Shown piece after piece: positions 45,033-56,312 of a DNA stretch of 64,000 bases. The stretch covers positions 1,302,001 through 1,366,000 of the forward strand of contig JAACJO010000010.1 in NCBI GenBank assembly GCA_013368445.1, read 5' to 3'. The first letter of the stretch is position 1, and each line of letters starts with the position of its first letter. Position numbers and translations under genes: made by a program. A model generated the notes under the pieces. That model worked only from the letters and a program-made list of their open reading frames with translations, made no database searches and had not been told where the DNA came from. The stretch comes from Leucocoprinus leucothites (lineage: Eukaryota > Basidiomycota > Agaricomycetes > Agaricales > Agaricaceae).

Positions 45033-47828
45033 TTGATGGTGTCTACATACATATTGGCTACGAATACTATCAAAATGACTATATCATCGCATTGGGCAGA
45101 CCTTAAGGGTACCCCACTGCTGTCTTCAGACCCTATGAACATTACCGACACTGAAACACGTGTCTCAATCAGCAAGTGCGACCACTCCAAATCACCAGCA
45201 CTTTCTATCAAATCGACTAGGCATTCTGTCTATGACAATGTCAAGTCTGCTGCCTCATCTAGAGCTGGCTCTGATGAAGAAGAAAATGGTGAGAGTGATT
45301 CTGATTCATCTGATGCCTCAACCACCTCCTCCCCTATAATTGCTCCTGCTATACTTTCATGTGTAGCATTGCACTCATCCCTCAGAACTCCCTCTCCCCC
45401 CTCATTGCATTCCAAGCAAGCTCATGCTCGTGACATCTGTTGAGGCCTGGACATTACACCCAAAGCCATCTCAAGAACGGCATCTATGAGTGCATATGAT
45501 GGCTTCAAATTGCCCATCCCTTTCTGCCTGTTTGGAGAGGGATTTGTAGGTGAGCTCAATCCTCCTGATCCTTTAAACTTGAACTCTCATAGGGACATGT
45601 GGAGCAACCAAGAGGATGGGATACTCAGTAATGGGGCATCTACCACTTGGTTCTTTGGACCCCCACCCACCTCAAGGCTGCCTCATGTGATCCATGGATC
45701 TGCTGAGTCAGCAAATGCTGTGCCATCCGGCACTCTGGCTACTTTCTTTGCTGGATTCTCTGATACTAATGACATCACACCTGACGTCACACATGATGTC
45801 ACTGGTGATGTCACTGCACAACTGCAGGAATCTAGACCTGCACAGCCACAACTTCCAGTTCTCAAGGATCCATCAAACACAGCCACTGAAGAAACTGTCA
45901 TCGTCGGTGATGCTGCCTTCAAAGTGCTTGAGGTGCTCAAATATATTACAAATTTCTTTAGGCATTGTGTCGCTCTTGGATTGCAGCCCAGAGAAAAAGA
46001 CCTGAGGGTTCCCCAAATGGGGGAGCCCATCTATTGTTTACTTACAACTATGTTTGAGTCAGGCTGGGACTGCTTGCCCATCAATGGTGAGAGCGGACTC
46101 ATGATCATTGAAGTGCTGAGACAATATCTCAGCCCTCCTTCCAATATCCCCATGACAGACTCTTCCCCCCCCCTGAAGGGTAAGGGAAAGGGTAAGAAGG
46201 CATGTAAACCTTCTCCATCTTTCATTCCCACCCCCCTATTCCCACCTGGTATTGTTGTCGGGCAAACTAACTCTACAGCTCATATTGACAATGACCATAT
46301 GAATATCAACCAAGCCCCTCCCAGTGAGGGCACCCTTCCTATCCCCCAGAATGATGTCTTGTCTTCTGGTAAGGCACATGATGTCTTGTCTGTGCCAGGC
46401 TCCCAAAAGGCAAGGAATGACGTCACATCTTCCAAACCTGCCAGTCCTATTTGTGTCTCCCAGGCCCCTCCTCCACCTTCCAATCACATGACTCCAAGGA
46501 ATGGGAATGGAAACTTCAAGCACTCAGTTGGGTGCCCTTCTTCTGATAGCCAGGCACAGCCATCAAAATCTAACCCTAAGGGCACCTCTGATATGCCGCC
46601 CCCCATTCCCCCTCCTGACCATAAGGCATCTATCAAACCCCTTATGGAACACTTCAACAAGAAGAACATGTCATTTGCTGATACTGCCTGACAGGGTGTC
46701 CAGCCAGTGGCTTCCTCTTCCACCTCTCCCAATATCAATGGAGTTAAAATGCAAGAAATGATACTTGCCTTCTCCAAACTTTCATACGACAAGGTCCTTG
46801 CTATGTACAAGGCAGGTTTTGGTAGCACCCAGCCTCAAGCGCCCAAACCTTCGACCTCTAGTGCTCAATGCACTAAACCAAAAATGATGACACATGGTCC
46901 TACTCATCATCAAGTTCTCATTCCCTTTGAGGGAAACATTATCACAGATCACATCAAAGACTTCAATAAAGTGACTGAATTTTGTAATTGCGGTCTCACA
47001 GCCACTCAATCCAAACTTTGCATCAAATCTGTCCATGAATCATACAACAGCATTTCCATTGCCACTTCAGGCGTTGCCACTCCCACCAACCTCAACACTA
47101 TCAAATCCTGGCTGAAAAAAGCCTGGCAATTAGGAGATGCCATCCCCATTGAGCCCCATCTTCCACAATCCAAATCTTTCCTCAAAATCGTCAGTGTCCC
47201 TTATTGGGTAGCCAATTCTTCCAACCCCCTCTCCCCCACTTTCGTTGAGCAAGCCCTCGGCCAATCATCACTCTTCAAAAATGTCATCCTTGCTGCTCAC
47301 CCTTGCATCATGAAAGCCTCCCCAAAGTTGGATACAGCTGTTGTGTGGTTTGACATTTGGGACTCCCAAAACAGTACCAAGGCCAAGACATTGGTCAACC
47401 ACACTATCAACTTCAGCCAACATATCAGCACCATCTGCACCACCAGTATGCACCCTAGTGTTGCACAGTGCAGGAATTGCTGGTAGTGGGGTCACCCTAC
47501 TCATGTGTGTCATGCCCTTGGCACTCACTGTCAAATCTGTGGTGGCCCTCATCACATTGAGAACCATCGATCCATGGCCTGGTGTTGCAAGGCCAATCCT
47601 AAATCAAATCCCCCTCGTGACACCACTCCTGATGGCATCCCATGTCCTCATCTTGAGAACTTCAAATGCCTTAATTGCAAAGGCGATCATCATGCTAATG
47701 ACACTAAATGTCCATTTTGGAGAAATAGGTTCGACCAGACTTGGCACTCTAACAAAGCCACCAAGTCACATACTGCACATGCTGTCCGTGCCAATACCAA
47801 TTGCTCCGGTGGCAGAGTTGCAGCTTAA
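45033..47828 (+). pseudogene. LINE 3 ORF1 (gag-like, CCHC zinc knuckles), broken
   Basis: A single frame of about 930 codons, interrupted by TGA at 45441-45443, TGA at 46689-46691 and TAG at 47484-47486. The N-terminal two thirds are Ser/Pro-rich. A nucleic-acid-binding part begins near 46900 (HHQVLIPFEGNI). The C-terminus has knuckle-like motifs CRNCW..GHPTHVCHALG, CQICGGPHHIENH and CLNCKGDHHANDTKCPFW. The stop inside the first knuckle is TAG here and TGA at the same place in LINE 2, consistent with independent G-to-A changes of a TGG codon. ORF1 products package the LINE RNA. It ends two bases before the ORF2 ATG. Confidence 0.8.
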
Positions 47829-47830
47829 AT

Positions 47831-50800
47831 ATGTCTGGTAAGAACAATATTATTTCTTCTGTTTGTATCTATTCGCAAAATGTGGGACATTCTTATGCCC
47901 TGGTTGACACCATTCTTGAGTCCAAGAAGTTGGACTTTGACATCTTTTTTCTACAGGAACCCCCATGGAATCACATCTGCAAAGCACCCTCTATGACTAA
48001 CCCTGAAGGGGACGATGTCATTGGTGCCCCTATCCATCCTGAATGGCTGTGTATGGTTTGCCTTACTAAGCCCAATGACCCCTGCCCTCATACTTTGACT
48101 TACGTTCACAGATGTCTAATTCATATGAGACACATCCTTCAACAAGAGTGGGTTAATCACTGCAATATTCAAATACTGGGACTATTCAACAAGGGTAATT
48201 ATATTCATTTCCTCAACATTTATTCTGACTTGTCATCGCTGGCAATCAACTTTCTTTCAACAAACTTCATTGACATTCCCAATATTGTATATATGGATGG
48301 CAGTTTCAATTGTTGTTCACCAGGATGGGATCCCTTGGTCTCTCACAACCCTTGTTCTGCCATAACTCTAATGGAGCTAGCGGATTGCTTCAATTTAACC
48401 AGGTCTTTACCAACCACTTTTTCTCCTACACATTTTTCTTCTATTGAAGAGTATGATAATTCCATTATTGACCTCATCTTCTGTGCCAATAACTCAATCC
48501 CTCATACTGTTGATGTGAATTCGAGATTGCCTTCAGATCACGCTCCCCTACTTATTAATCTCCTGATATGTCCAGATTATATTAATTATAGAAAATGTGT
48601 GTTGCCAAAGGATAGCGATGAAGAGACTGCTTTCATTTCTCAGGTCTCAGAGCACCTAGCAGCCATCAATTGTTCGAACATTCATACCACATCTTGTTTG
48701 GACATTATCTCCAACTCCATTTCCTGTATACTCTCTGATTTATGGCATATGATCTCTAAAATGTATGGATTACTAACCAGTCGAAAGAATGGTGGAACCC
48801 CCACTGTTCTAACACTTTACTCACTTACAGGAGAACCAAAGACAGAAAAGACTGGTGAGCATTCAGAACGGCTACTTGTGCTGCCAAACGATCTTTCTTT
48901 AATGAATGCATTCACGAAATTGCATCAACCAACAAATGACCCTGGGACCTCATGGAATGGGTCAAACAGCGAAAACTTCCAGCCATCAAGGGCATTTGAT
49001 TTCAAGGTCACCTGTGTAATGACATTCCCAACTTGTGGAATGCACTTCACTCATCATATAACTCTGTATCAGGAAGACTGGTAAGTCCTCATATATTGAA
49101 TGAAATGAAATCCCTTCCTCTCCGTTCCTGGGCAGAATTCTCTGCTCTTGAACTCACCAAATCCCTTTCATCTTGTGCTAACTCCTCAGCACCGGGACCT
49201 GATCACATCTCCTGGAGACACCTAAAGTCTATTGTTGCACATGACAACTGCCTCAAGAACATTATACTCATTGCCAATGTGTGCGTATGTCTTTCTCACT
49301 GGCTGAGTCACTTCAAAGACTCGGTCTCCATTATCATCCCCAAGCCGAACAAACTGGCCTATGATACCTCCAAAGCTTTTCGTCCTATTGTTCTGCTAAA
49401 CACTCTAGACAAACTTATCAAAAAGATGATTGCTTGCTGTATGCAATTTGAGGCAGTTTCTTCAGGAGCTCTTCACCTGAACCAAATGGGAGGAGTCATC
49501 CAACGCTCTACTGAAGATGCAGGTGTCTTCCTCACTCATATTATTCGGGCCAGATGGGCCAAAGGTATGATCACTAGTGTCTGTGCCTTCAACATTGCCC
49601 AATTCTTCCCATCTCTTAATCATGAAATCCTTACTGACGTCCTACAATGCCAGGGGTTTGCCCCAGAACTCGTTAAATTCTTCTCCCATTATCTCACAGG
49701 TTGATTGACCCGAGTTATGTGGAATACATTTCTTTCTGATGCCCATGACATGGATGTTGGCATAGGGCAAGGGTCAGCTCTTTCACCAATACTCTCAGCA
49801 CTCTATTTGGCGCCTCTTATGTTCATGTTTGATCAATGTGCTTGCCTACAATCCATTCCCTCTTCCCTTTTATCTTTTGTTGATGATGGGCTTTGTATAT
49901 CTTAGGCTAAGAATTACACTGACACTATTTCTTCCCTCAAATCAGCATACTCCATCATTAACTCCATATGCACTGACCTTGGATTAGTTGTCGAACACGA
50001 CAAATCTGAGGTCTTTCACTTCTCTCGCTGTCACAATGATTCAAATCCCCCACTCAACTTATCCAATGTCAGTGGTCCTCTCCTACATCTGAAATGCTTC
50101 TGGCAGTACCTCAGTTTTTATTTTGACTGTCAACTCTTGTTTCAAGAACACGTTCGATACTACTCTACCAAAGCATTATCCATGGTGAAATCAATGGGTA
50201 TGCTTGGTAACTCAACCCGAGGACTCCTCCCACTCCAAAAATGACTTCTATATAGGTCATGTGTTGTTCCTGTGGCAACATATGGCTATCGACTATGGTT
50301 CTATGAGGGTGCTCATAACAAGGCACTTCTCAAATCCTTATCCACCATGCAAAGATGCGTGGCTCTCTGGATCACTGGTGCCTTCCGCACCTCTCTGTCT
50401 GGCAGCGCTGAAAGTATTGCTGGACTTATTCCTATTCATCTTCATCTCTGTAAATTAGCTATTCATTCTTCATATCAGGTCTCTACTTTACCTTCAAATC
50501 ATGTGTTATGTTCCCTCTTATCTGATCGTTTCTCTCTTAATTCTTCCCCCCATCCCCAATCGCTTTGCCTTCTCACTATGGCCAAAAAAGCTAAAATCAA
50601 AGGCCCTATTATTGATGTAGATAGTTCTCTTTCTCATCTCTCTGATTCTTTTTCTCTCTTTGCTCCTGAATCCAAACCTGGATCTCGTCTCATGGATATC
50701 TTTTCTGATTCTATTCATTTCCATCCTTGTAATTGTTTGGACAAATATGAGATGTATAAACACATATTATCTCTTGATGCTATTTTCTCCTCTTCTTCCT

Positions 50801-51783
50801 CTGATCATAATTGTATATCAGTTATTACTGATGCTTCTGTTCCCCTCGTAGGTTCCCTTCAGGCAGTTTTGGTGGCACATTTATATCGCAGCAGACAACA
50901 AGTGTCCCATGCAAAACAGGCAAGTGGCTGGGTGTCTTCCACAGATGCTGAACTCTACTCCATCTGCATTGGTATCGCCAAGGCCATATCCCTCCAGTGT
51001 GATCACATTATCCTCATCACTGATTGTCTTCCAGCAGCCAAGCTGGCAGTTGATCCTTCTATCCACTCAAGCCAGTCACACTCTATCCAAGTCTGTTGAC
51101 TCCTATCTGATTGGCTTGCTGCCAAACCATCTCGGTCTATCAACTTCTGGGACATCCCATCCAAGTGGTGTTGGAAGCCCCATCTCAAAGTTCACAATGA
51201 CATCACTACTATGTGCATTCACACCCCTCCCCATATGGGTGCCACCCTTGACTTCTTGCGATGCAAAGTCACCAACAACTGCTAGAAATCCTGGGAGTCT
51301 ACATTCTGGAAGAAGAAGCACCATGGCAATGGTTTCCTTCTTTCAAAAAAGAATCACAAGTTCCTCATCCCCACTTACATCAAAGGGGGCACCTGGCTTC
51401 CTCTAACTAACAAGTTGCCATCATTATGTGCACACATGACTCATGCTGTTCTCAACCATGCTCCAATTGGAGCTTATCATGAGAGGTTCTTCCTCCTCGA
51501 GCCCAAATCCTGTCATTGTGGACATTGCCTGGAAACACGACATCATATTCTGTGCTATTGCCCCCTCTATCCCATCTGCACTCAATGGGTGCAATGTGCC
51601 TTCCCTCAATACGAGTTCCTCATTGAGTTCTTGAAAAAGAACCCAGCTGCTTTTGCCTTCACCAATCACAACACATGTCCACTGCCACCTCAAGCTCCTG
51701 TGCCCACTGAACCAAATGAAGGTGAACTATATTCTTTCATTTCATCTCTTCTCTTTTCCTTTGAGTCTGATCTCTGTGTATAA
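47831..51783 (+). pseudogene. LINE 3 ORF2 (endonuclease, reverse transcriptase, RNase H), broken
   Basis: Start MSGKNNIISS at 47831. AP-type endonuclease: YSQNVGHSYALVDTIL, FDIFFLQEPPW (catalytic Glu), YMDGSFNCCSPG (GDFN motif altered to GSFN), SRLPSDHAPLL (Asp-His). A one-base loss in an A-run near 48760, relative to LINE 1, shifts the frame. RT resumes at 49033-49905: SSAPGPDHISWRHLKSI, IIPKPNKLAYD, LLSFVDDGLCIS (FVDD in place of YxDD), with TGA at 49702 and TAG at 49903. RNase H: ISVITDASVPL, STDAELYSICIGIAKAI, ITDCLPAAKLAVD (50272-51099), then CHCGHCLETRHH near 51510. The stop is TAA at 51781-51783. Retrotransposition would need trans help. Confidence 0.82.
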
Positions 51784-51987
51784 CACCTCGTTCCATAGTC
51801 TCTCTTGAGTCTTCTCTATTTTGCTGGACTAATTGTATATAGTCTTTGTCTTAAGCAGTCTTCAACTGCTTCATGTACCCTGGCCTGCTGTAGTGTACCA
51901 TCTGTTTGTACTATTTAGTTGAAAGCAGACTGAGATCGAGCACCACTATATAAATTCATTGATTTTTTTTTAAAAAAAAAAAAAAAA

Positions 51988-52002
51988 CTCCATGAGATCC
52001 CA
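51988..52002. repeat. Target-site duplication of LINE 3, right copy
   Basis: Exact second copy of ctccatgagatccca, directly after the A-tail of LINE 3. It continues into agggttgtttgttgg, the LINE 2 coding sequence that is also seen intact in LINE 1 at about 41325-41355. Confidence 0.92.
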
Positions 52003-54784
52003 GGGTTGTTTGTTGGTTGAAAATTTCATGGATATGCTTGTCAAAGAAAGAATGTTTAGCAGTTCAAGTAGCTGCCCTAAACACTTGCCAGTCTTTTTGT
52101 TCTTTGGTTCTCCTGTAAGTAAGTAAAGTCTCAGAGTAGTGGGGAGTCCACCATTCTTTCGACTGGTTAGTAATCCATACAATTTTAGAGTTCATATTCC
52201 AAGAATTAGTAAATATACAAGAAATGGAGTTGGAAATATTATCCAGACAAGAAGTGGAGAGAATGTTCAAACAATCAAGAGCTGCCAGATGCTCTGAGAC
52301 CTGGGAAATGAAGGTGGTCTCTTCATCACTATCCTTGGGCAGTACACATTTTCTGTAGTTAATATAATCCAGGCAGATCAGAAGATCAATGAGTAAAGGT
52401 GCATGATCTGAGAGAAGTCTTGAATTCGCATCAATAATATGGGAAATGGAATCATTAGCACAAAAAATAAGATTGATAACCAAATTATCATGTCCTTCAA
52501 TAGAAGAGAAATGGGTAGGGGAGATCGTAGTCAGTATGGACCTAGTGAGATTGAAACTGTCCACTAGATCTGATAGAGTTATGGCAGAATGAGGGAGATG
52601 GGAAGCAAGAGGATCCCATTCAGGAGAGCAACAGTTGAAGTCACCTTCCATGTATACAATATTAGGGATGTCAATGAAATTTGTCGAAAGAAAAGTAATT
52701 GCCAATGATGATGAGTCAGAGTATATGTTAAGGAAGTGGATATAATTACCCTGGTTGAATAGACCAAGAATTTGAATATCACAATGATTTACCCAATCCT
52801 GTTGAAGAATAGGTCTCATGCATAGGAGGCATCTGTGAATGTAAGTCAAAGTACAGGGGCAGGGATCATTGGACTTGGTAGGGCAAACCATACACAGCCA
52901 CTCGGGGTGAATAGGTGCACCTATAACATCGTCCCCTTCAGGGTTAGTTGTAGAGGGTGCTTTGTGGATGTGATTCCAAGGCAGTTCCTGTAGAAAAATA
53001 ATGTCAAAGTCCAGCTTCTTGGACTCAAGAATGGTATCAACAAGGGCATAAGAGCATCCCATGTTTTGTGAATATATATGAACAGAAGAGATAGCATTGT
53101 TCTTACCAGGCATATTTAAACAGCAACTCCACCACTGGAGCGATTGGTGTTGGCACAAACAGCACATGCAGTGTGTGATTTGGCAGCTTTGTTAGAGTGC
53201 TAGGTGTGATCAAACCTGTTTCTCCAGAATAGGCATTTAGTGTCATTAGCATGGTGGTCACCTTTGCAGTTGAGACTCTTGAAGTTCTCGAGGTGGGGAC
53301 ATGGGATACCATCAGGGGTAGCATCCTGAGGGGGGTTTGATTTGGGGTTGGCTTTGCAGCACCAGGCCATGGAACAATGATTCTCAATGCAATGAGGGCC
53401 ACCACAAATTTGACAGCATGTGCCAAGGGCATGACACACATAAGTGGGGTGACCCCATCACCAGCAGTTTCTGCATTGTGCTACACCAGGGTGCATACTG
53501 GTGGCGCGAATAGTGCTGATGTGACAGCCAAAGTTAATAGTATGGTTGACCAACATCTTGGCCTTAGTGCCATTTTGGGAATCCCAGATGTTGAACCATA
53601 CAATGGCTGTATCTGACTTAGGGGAAGCTTTCATGACATGCAGGTGAGCAGCAAGAATGACATTTTTGAAGAGGGGGAATTGGCCAAGGGCTTGCTCAAC
53701 AAAAACAGGGGAAAGAGGATTGGAAGAATTGGCTACCCAGTATGGGACACTGACAATTTTAAGGAATGATTTGGACTGTGGAAGACAGGGCTCAATGGGA
53801 ATGGCATCTCCAAGTTGCCAGGCTTTTTTCAGCCAGGATTTGATTGTGTTGAGGTCAGTAGGTGTAGCAACACCTGATGTGGCTATGGAGATGCCATTGT
53901 ATGACTTGTGGACAGATTCTATGTGGAGTTTAGATTGTACAGCAATGAGGCTGCAATTGCAAAATTCAGCTGCTTTATTGATGTCTTTGATGCAGTCTGT
54001 AATGATGTTTCCCTTGAAGGGAATAAGGACTTGGCAGTGTATAGGGCCATGCATTGTCATTTTGGGTTTAGTGCATTGCATGCTTGAAGTCAGAGGTTTG
54101 GGTGCTTGAGGTTGGGTGCCACCAAAACCTGCCTTGTACATGGCAAGGACTTTATCATAGGAGAGTTCAGGGAAGGCAAGTATCATTTCTCACATCTTAA
54201 CTCCATCAATGTTGGGAGAAGTGGAAGAGGAAGCCACCAGCTAGATACCCTATCAGGCAGTATCAGTGAATGACACATTCTTCTTGTTGAAGTGTTCTGT
54301 AAGGGGTTTGGTGGATACCTTACAGTCAGGAGGGGGAATGGGGGGTGGCATTTCAGAGGCACCCTTAGGGTTAGGTTTTGATGGCTGAGCCTGGCCATCA
54401 GAAGAAGGGCACCCAACTGAATGCTTGAGATTTCCATTCCTGTTCCTTGGAGTCACATGATTGGAAGGTGGAGGGGGAGCCTGGGAGACATGGATAGGGC
54501 CAGCAGGCTTAGAAGACATAATGTCATTCTTTACCTTTTGGCAACCTGGCACAGACAAGATGTCATGTGCCTTACCAGAAGATGGGATGTCATTCTGGGG
54601 GAGAGGAAGGGTGCCCTCAGTGGGAGGGGCTTGGTTGACATTCATGGTGTCAACATCAATACGAGCTGTAGAGTTAGTTTGCCCAATGACAATGCCAGGC
54701 AGGAATAGAGGAGTAGGAATGGTAGACAGGGCATCCCTCCTTGATCTCTTACCACCACCATCTATTCATTGATGTACAGTTAGA
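52003..54784 (-). mobile_element. LINE 2, 5' half (ORF1 end and endonuclease)
   Basis: On the minus strand: ORF1 pieces (54645-54253, Pro/Ser-rich; 54186-53458; knuckles CQICGGPHCIENH and CPHLENFKSLNCKGDHHAND near 53400-53230), then ORF2 from about 53120 with the endonuclease to 52064 (YSQNMGCSYALVDTIL, FDIIFLQELPW, YMEGDFNCCSPEWDP, SRLLSDHAPLL, KEWWTPHYSETLLTYRRTKE) up to PWDLME at the LINE 3 insertion. Here the GDFN endonuclease motif is intact. The upstream ORF1 part found in LINE 3 (about 1.2 kb) is largely absent, so this copy has an internal deletion between its 5' terminus (56312) and this segment. Confidence 0.82.
54776..54784. repeat. Direct repeat flanking the 1.5-kb insertion, left copy
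   Basis: acagttaga, repeated exactly at 56292-56300. It is probably a target-site duplication, although part of the match may come from the element's own end. Confidence 0.6.
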
Positions 54785-56291
54785 TGTCTAGCATACACTG
54801 ATTCTACTCTAGCTAACATGGGTAGGCATAAATCTAAAGCTGTCACTCGCAAAATTGCAAACATGGACCTCATCTCTGACATTGCAAACATGGAGCTTGA
54901 CTCTGACATTATGTCCAGTGATGATGAGCTTGATACAATTGAAGAGGCCCCCAAGCCCTTCACCTCCACTCAGCTGGTCTGCACAATGGTGGATTTCAAG
55001 GCTCTGGCTGCCTCCATGAGGGCTGACATTCAGTCACCCTCACCTCTCCCCTTGGTGCCTGCTGATGTTCCATTGCTGGCACCTACTACTCAGCCTCCAG
55101 TGACCTTTGGTCCCAAGGCCCCTCTTGTTGCTGGTGGTACCACATGCTACCCAGTTCCCACTCCTCCCCTGATTGTGCCATCCACCCTATTGTCTGCCTC
55201 CAGGACTGTGCCTGGAAACAATACCACAGCCAAGCAGGCTTTCAACAGCCTCAAGAAGTTCTTGCACTTCATGCGTGAACTCCCTGATGATTCCCTCCTC
55301 AATAAGGACTATGCCAAGGCATGTGCTAGCTATCTTGCCAGTGCTGTCTATGAATTCAAGATGAGTGGGCACAGGAGTGCATGCATTTCCATGGGCGAAC
55401 AGTGGGCCAGCCATGGCTAGACCTCTTTTTGTTCCTTCATGCAGGGCTTCACTCAGTTCAACAAGCCTGAAGCCTTCCCTAAAGACACACACATCATCCA
55501 TGAGGCAATCCATGGATCTGCTGACAAAGCAGATCCATGTGACATCAACATGGGCTCCCCCAAGGTGCCCAAGCAAATGCCCAAGGCACCATGGCCTGCC
55601 CCAGTCCATCCCCCCATACCACCCAAGCAAGTGCCCCCTAAGGTGCATGCTAGTGGTGTCACAACCTGATCTGCTTTCACAGCCCAGTTGGCATGTACTC
55701 CATCTTACCTTCACATTCTAACTTAGAACTTCTATTGTATTCTCTTTTCACATCCATCCCCTCACCTCAGCTTGCTTCCACTTGGCTTGCTTCCACTTGG
55801 CTTGCTTCCACTCAACTCGCTCCACTCTTCTTTCTTACCCTGTATCTTCTTGCATGTTGTATTCGGACTTTCAAACATCATGTCATCTGTAGCCTCCTCC
55901 AATGTCTCAGACATTCTTATCTTCTAGCCTTTCTGATATGTTGGACACCATTCTTACCCTCCTATCCTTTTTCTGCAATGTCTTTGTTATTTGCTATCCA
56001 GCCCTATCTGCCGTATCGTATATAAGTAGCCAAACTTGTACCATATTCCTCAGTCTGATAATTGACTAAGTCATGTGTTACTACCTTGTCTGACCTCTGC
56101 TCTCTCCTCACCCTCCTGTCTCTATCCATCTCCAAAATCCGGGTCAGCGTCAGTAGTGGCACAACACATAAGTTGAGGCCAAGACCCACTCCTGTGTTCA
56201 TCGACCAGATCAGTCATCTCTGCTCCTCTGTCCTAGACACCTGGTCTTGAATATTGGCTCCGTCCCCTGCTTTCTAGTAACCTAGTTCTTG
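54785..56291 (+). mobile_element. Insertion inside the LINE 2 5' end: gag-like ORF plus LTR-like segment
   Basis: A 1.5-kb block sits between two copies of acagttaga (54776-54784 and 56292-56300). Joining the flanks restores a LINE 2 5' end similar to that of LINE 3. Inside are a gag-like frame and a segment with TGTCA...TGACA ends and a TATA box that looks like an LTR. No second LTR and no pol are present, so it is either a heavily deleted LTR element or an unrecognised non-autonomous element. A 5-bp duplication (gttag) would also fit if the LTR ends at 56294. Confidence 0.55.
54818..55669 (+). pseudogene. gag-like or retroelement ORF of unknown family, one internal stop
   Basis: Start MGRHKSKAVTRKIANMD at 54818; runs to a TAG at 55418-55420. 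A neighbouring frame (55439-55669) continues QFNKPEAFPKDTHIIHEAI and SPKVPKQMPKAPWPAPV to 55669, so a frame break probably lies near 55430. The protein is acidic at the N-terminus, Pro-rich in the middle, and has a helical part (AFNSLKKFLHFMRELPDD, YAKACASYLASAVYEF). No zinc knuckle, protease or RT is seen. Its place just before an LTR-like segment suggests a retroelement protein, but I do not recognise the family. Confidence 0.4.
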
Positions 56292-56294
56292 ACA
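55657..56294 (+). repeat. Candidate LTR (about 640 bp)
   Basis: Begins TGTCACAACC and ends TTGACA, giving terminal TGTCA/TGACA. A TATA element (TATATAAG, 56019-56026) stands about 360 bp in, as in an LTR promoter. A 15-bp unit cttgcttccacttgg is repeated at 55771-55785 and 55786-55800, with a diverged third copy at 55801-55815. No partner LTR occurs in the window, so the call rests on terminal bases and promoter only. Confidence 0.45.
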
Positions 56295-56312
56295 GTTAGA
56301 GGGAAAGGAGGA
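56292..56312 (-). mobile_element. LINE 2, 5' terminus
   Basis: On the minus strand tcctcctttccctctaac is identical to the first 18 bases of LINE 3 at 44998-45015. Together with the sequence resuming at 54784 it gives tcctcctttccctctaactgt then acatcaatgaatag, resembling the LINE 3 start. It therefore places the 5' end of LINE 2 at 56312, inside the reverse transcriptase region of LINE 4. Confidence 0.75.

Larger units (their letters stand above)
44998..51987 (+). mobile_element. LINE 3: structurally full-length non-LTR retrotransposon (about 7.0 kb)
   Basis: Starts tcctcctttccctctaac and ends in an internal T-run followed by an A-tail (51962-51987), flanked by 15-bp target-site duplications. 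It contains an ORF1 with zinc knuckles and an ORF2 with endonuclease, reverse transcriptase, RNase H and a terminal Cys/His motif, the layout of Tad-like fungal LINEs with RNase H. It inserted into LINE 2 in opposite orientation, so it is the younger element. Both frames nevertheless carry stops and at least one frameshift, so it is no longer autonomous. The LINE 2 5' end (56312) starts with the same 18 bases, confirming the true 5' terminus. Confidence 0.9.

Noticed and set aside
42160..54790. agatgtct at both ends of LINE 2 as its target-site duplication
   Set aside because: The LINE 2 5' terminus is better placed at 56312 by its 18-base match to the LINE 3 start, and no matching repeat is seen there. 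The 8-base coincidence at 54782 lies at the edge of another insertion.
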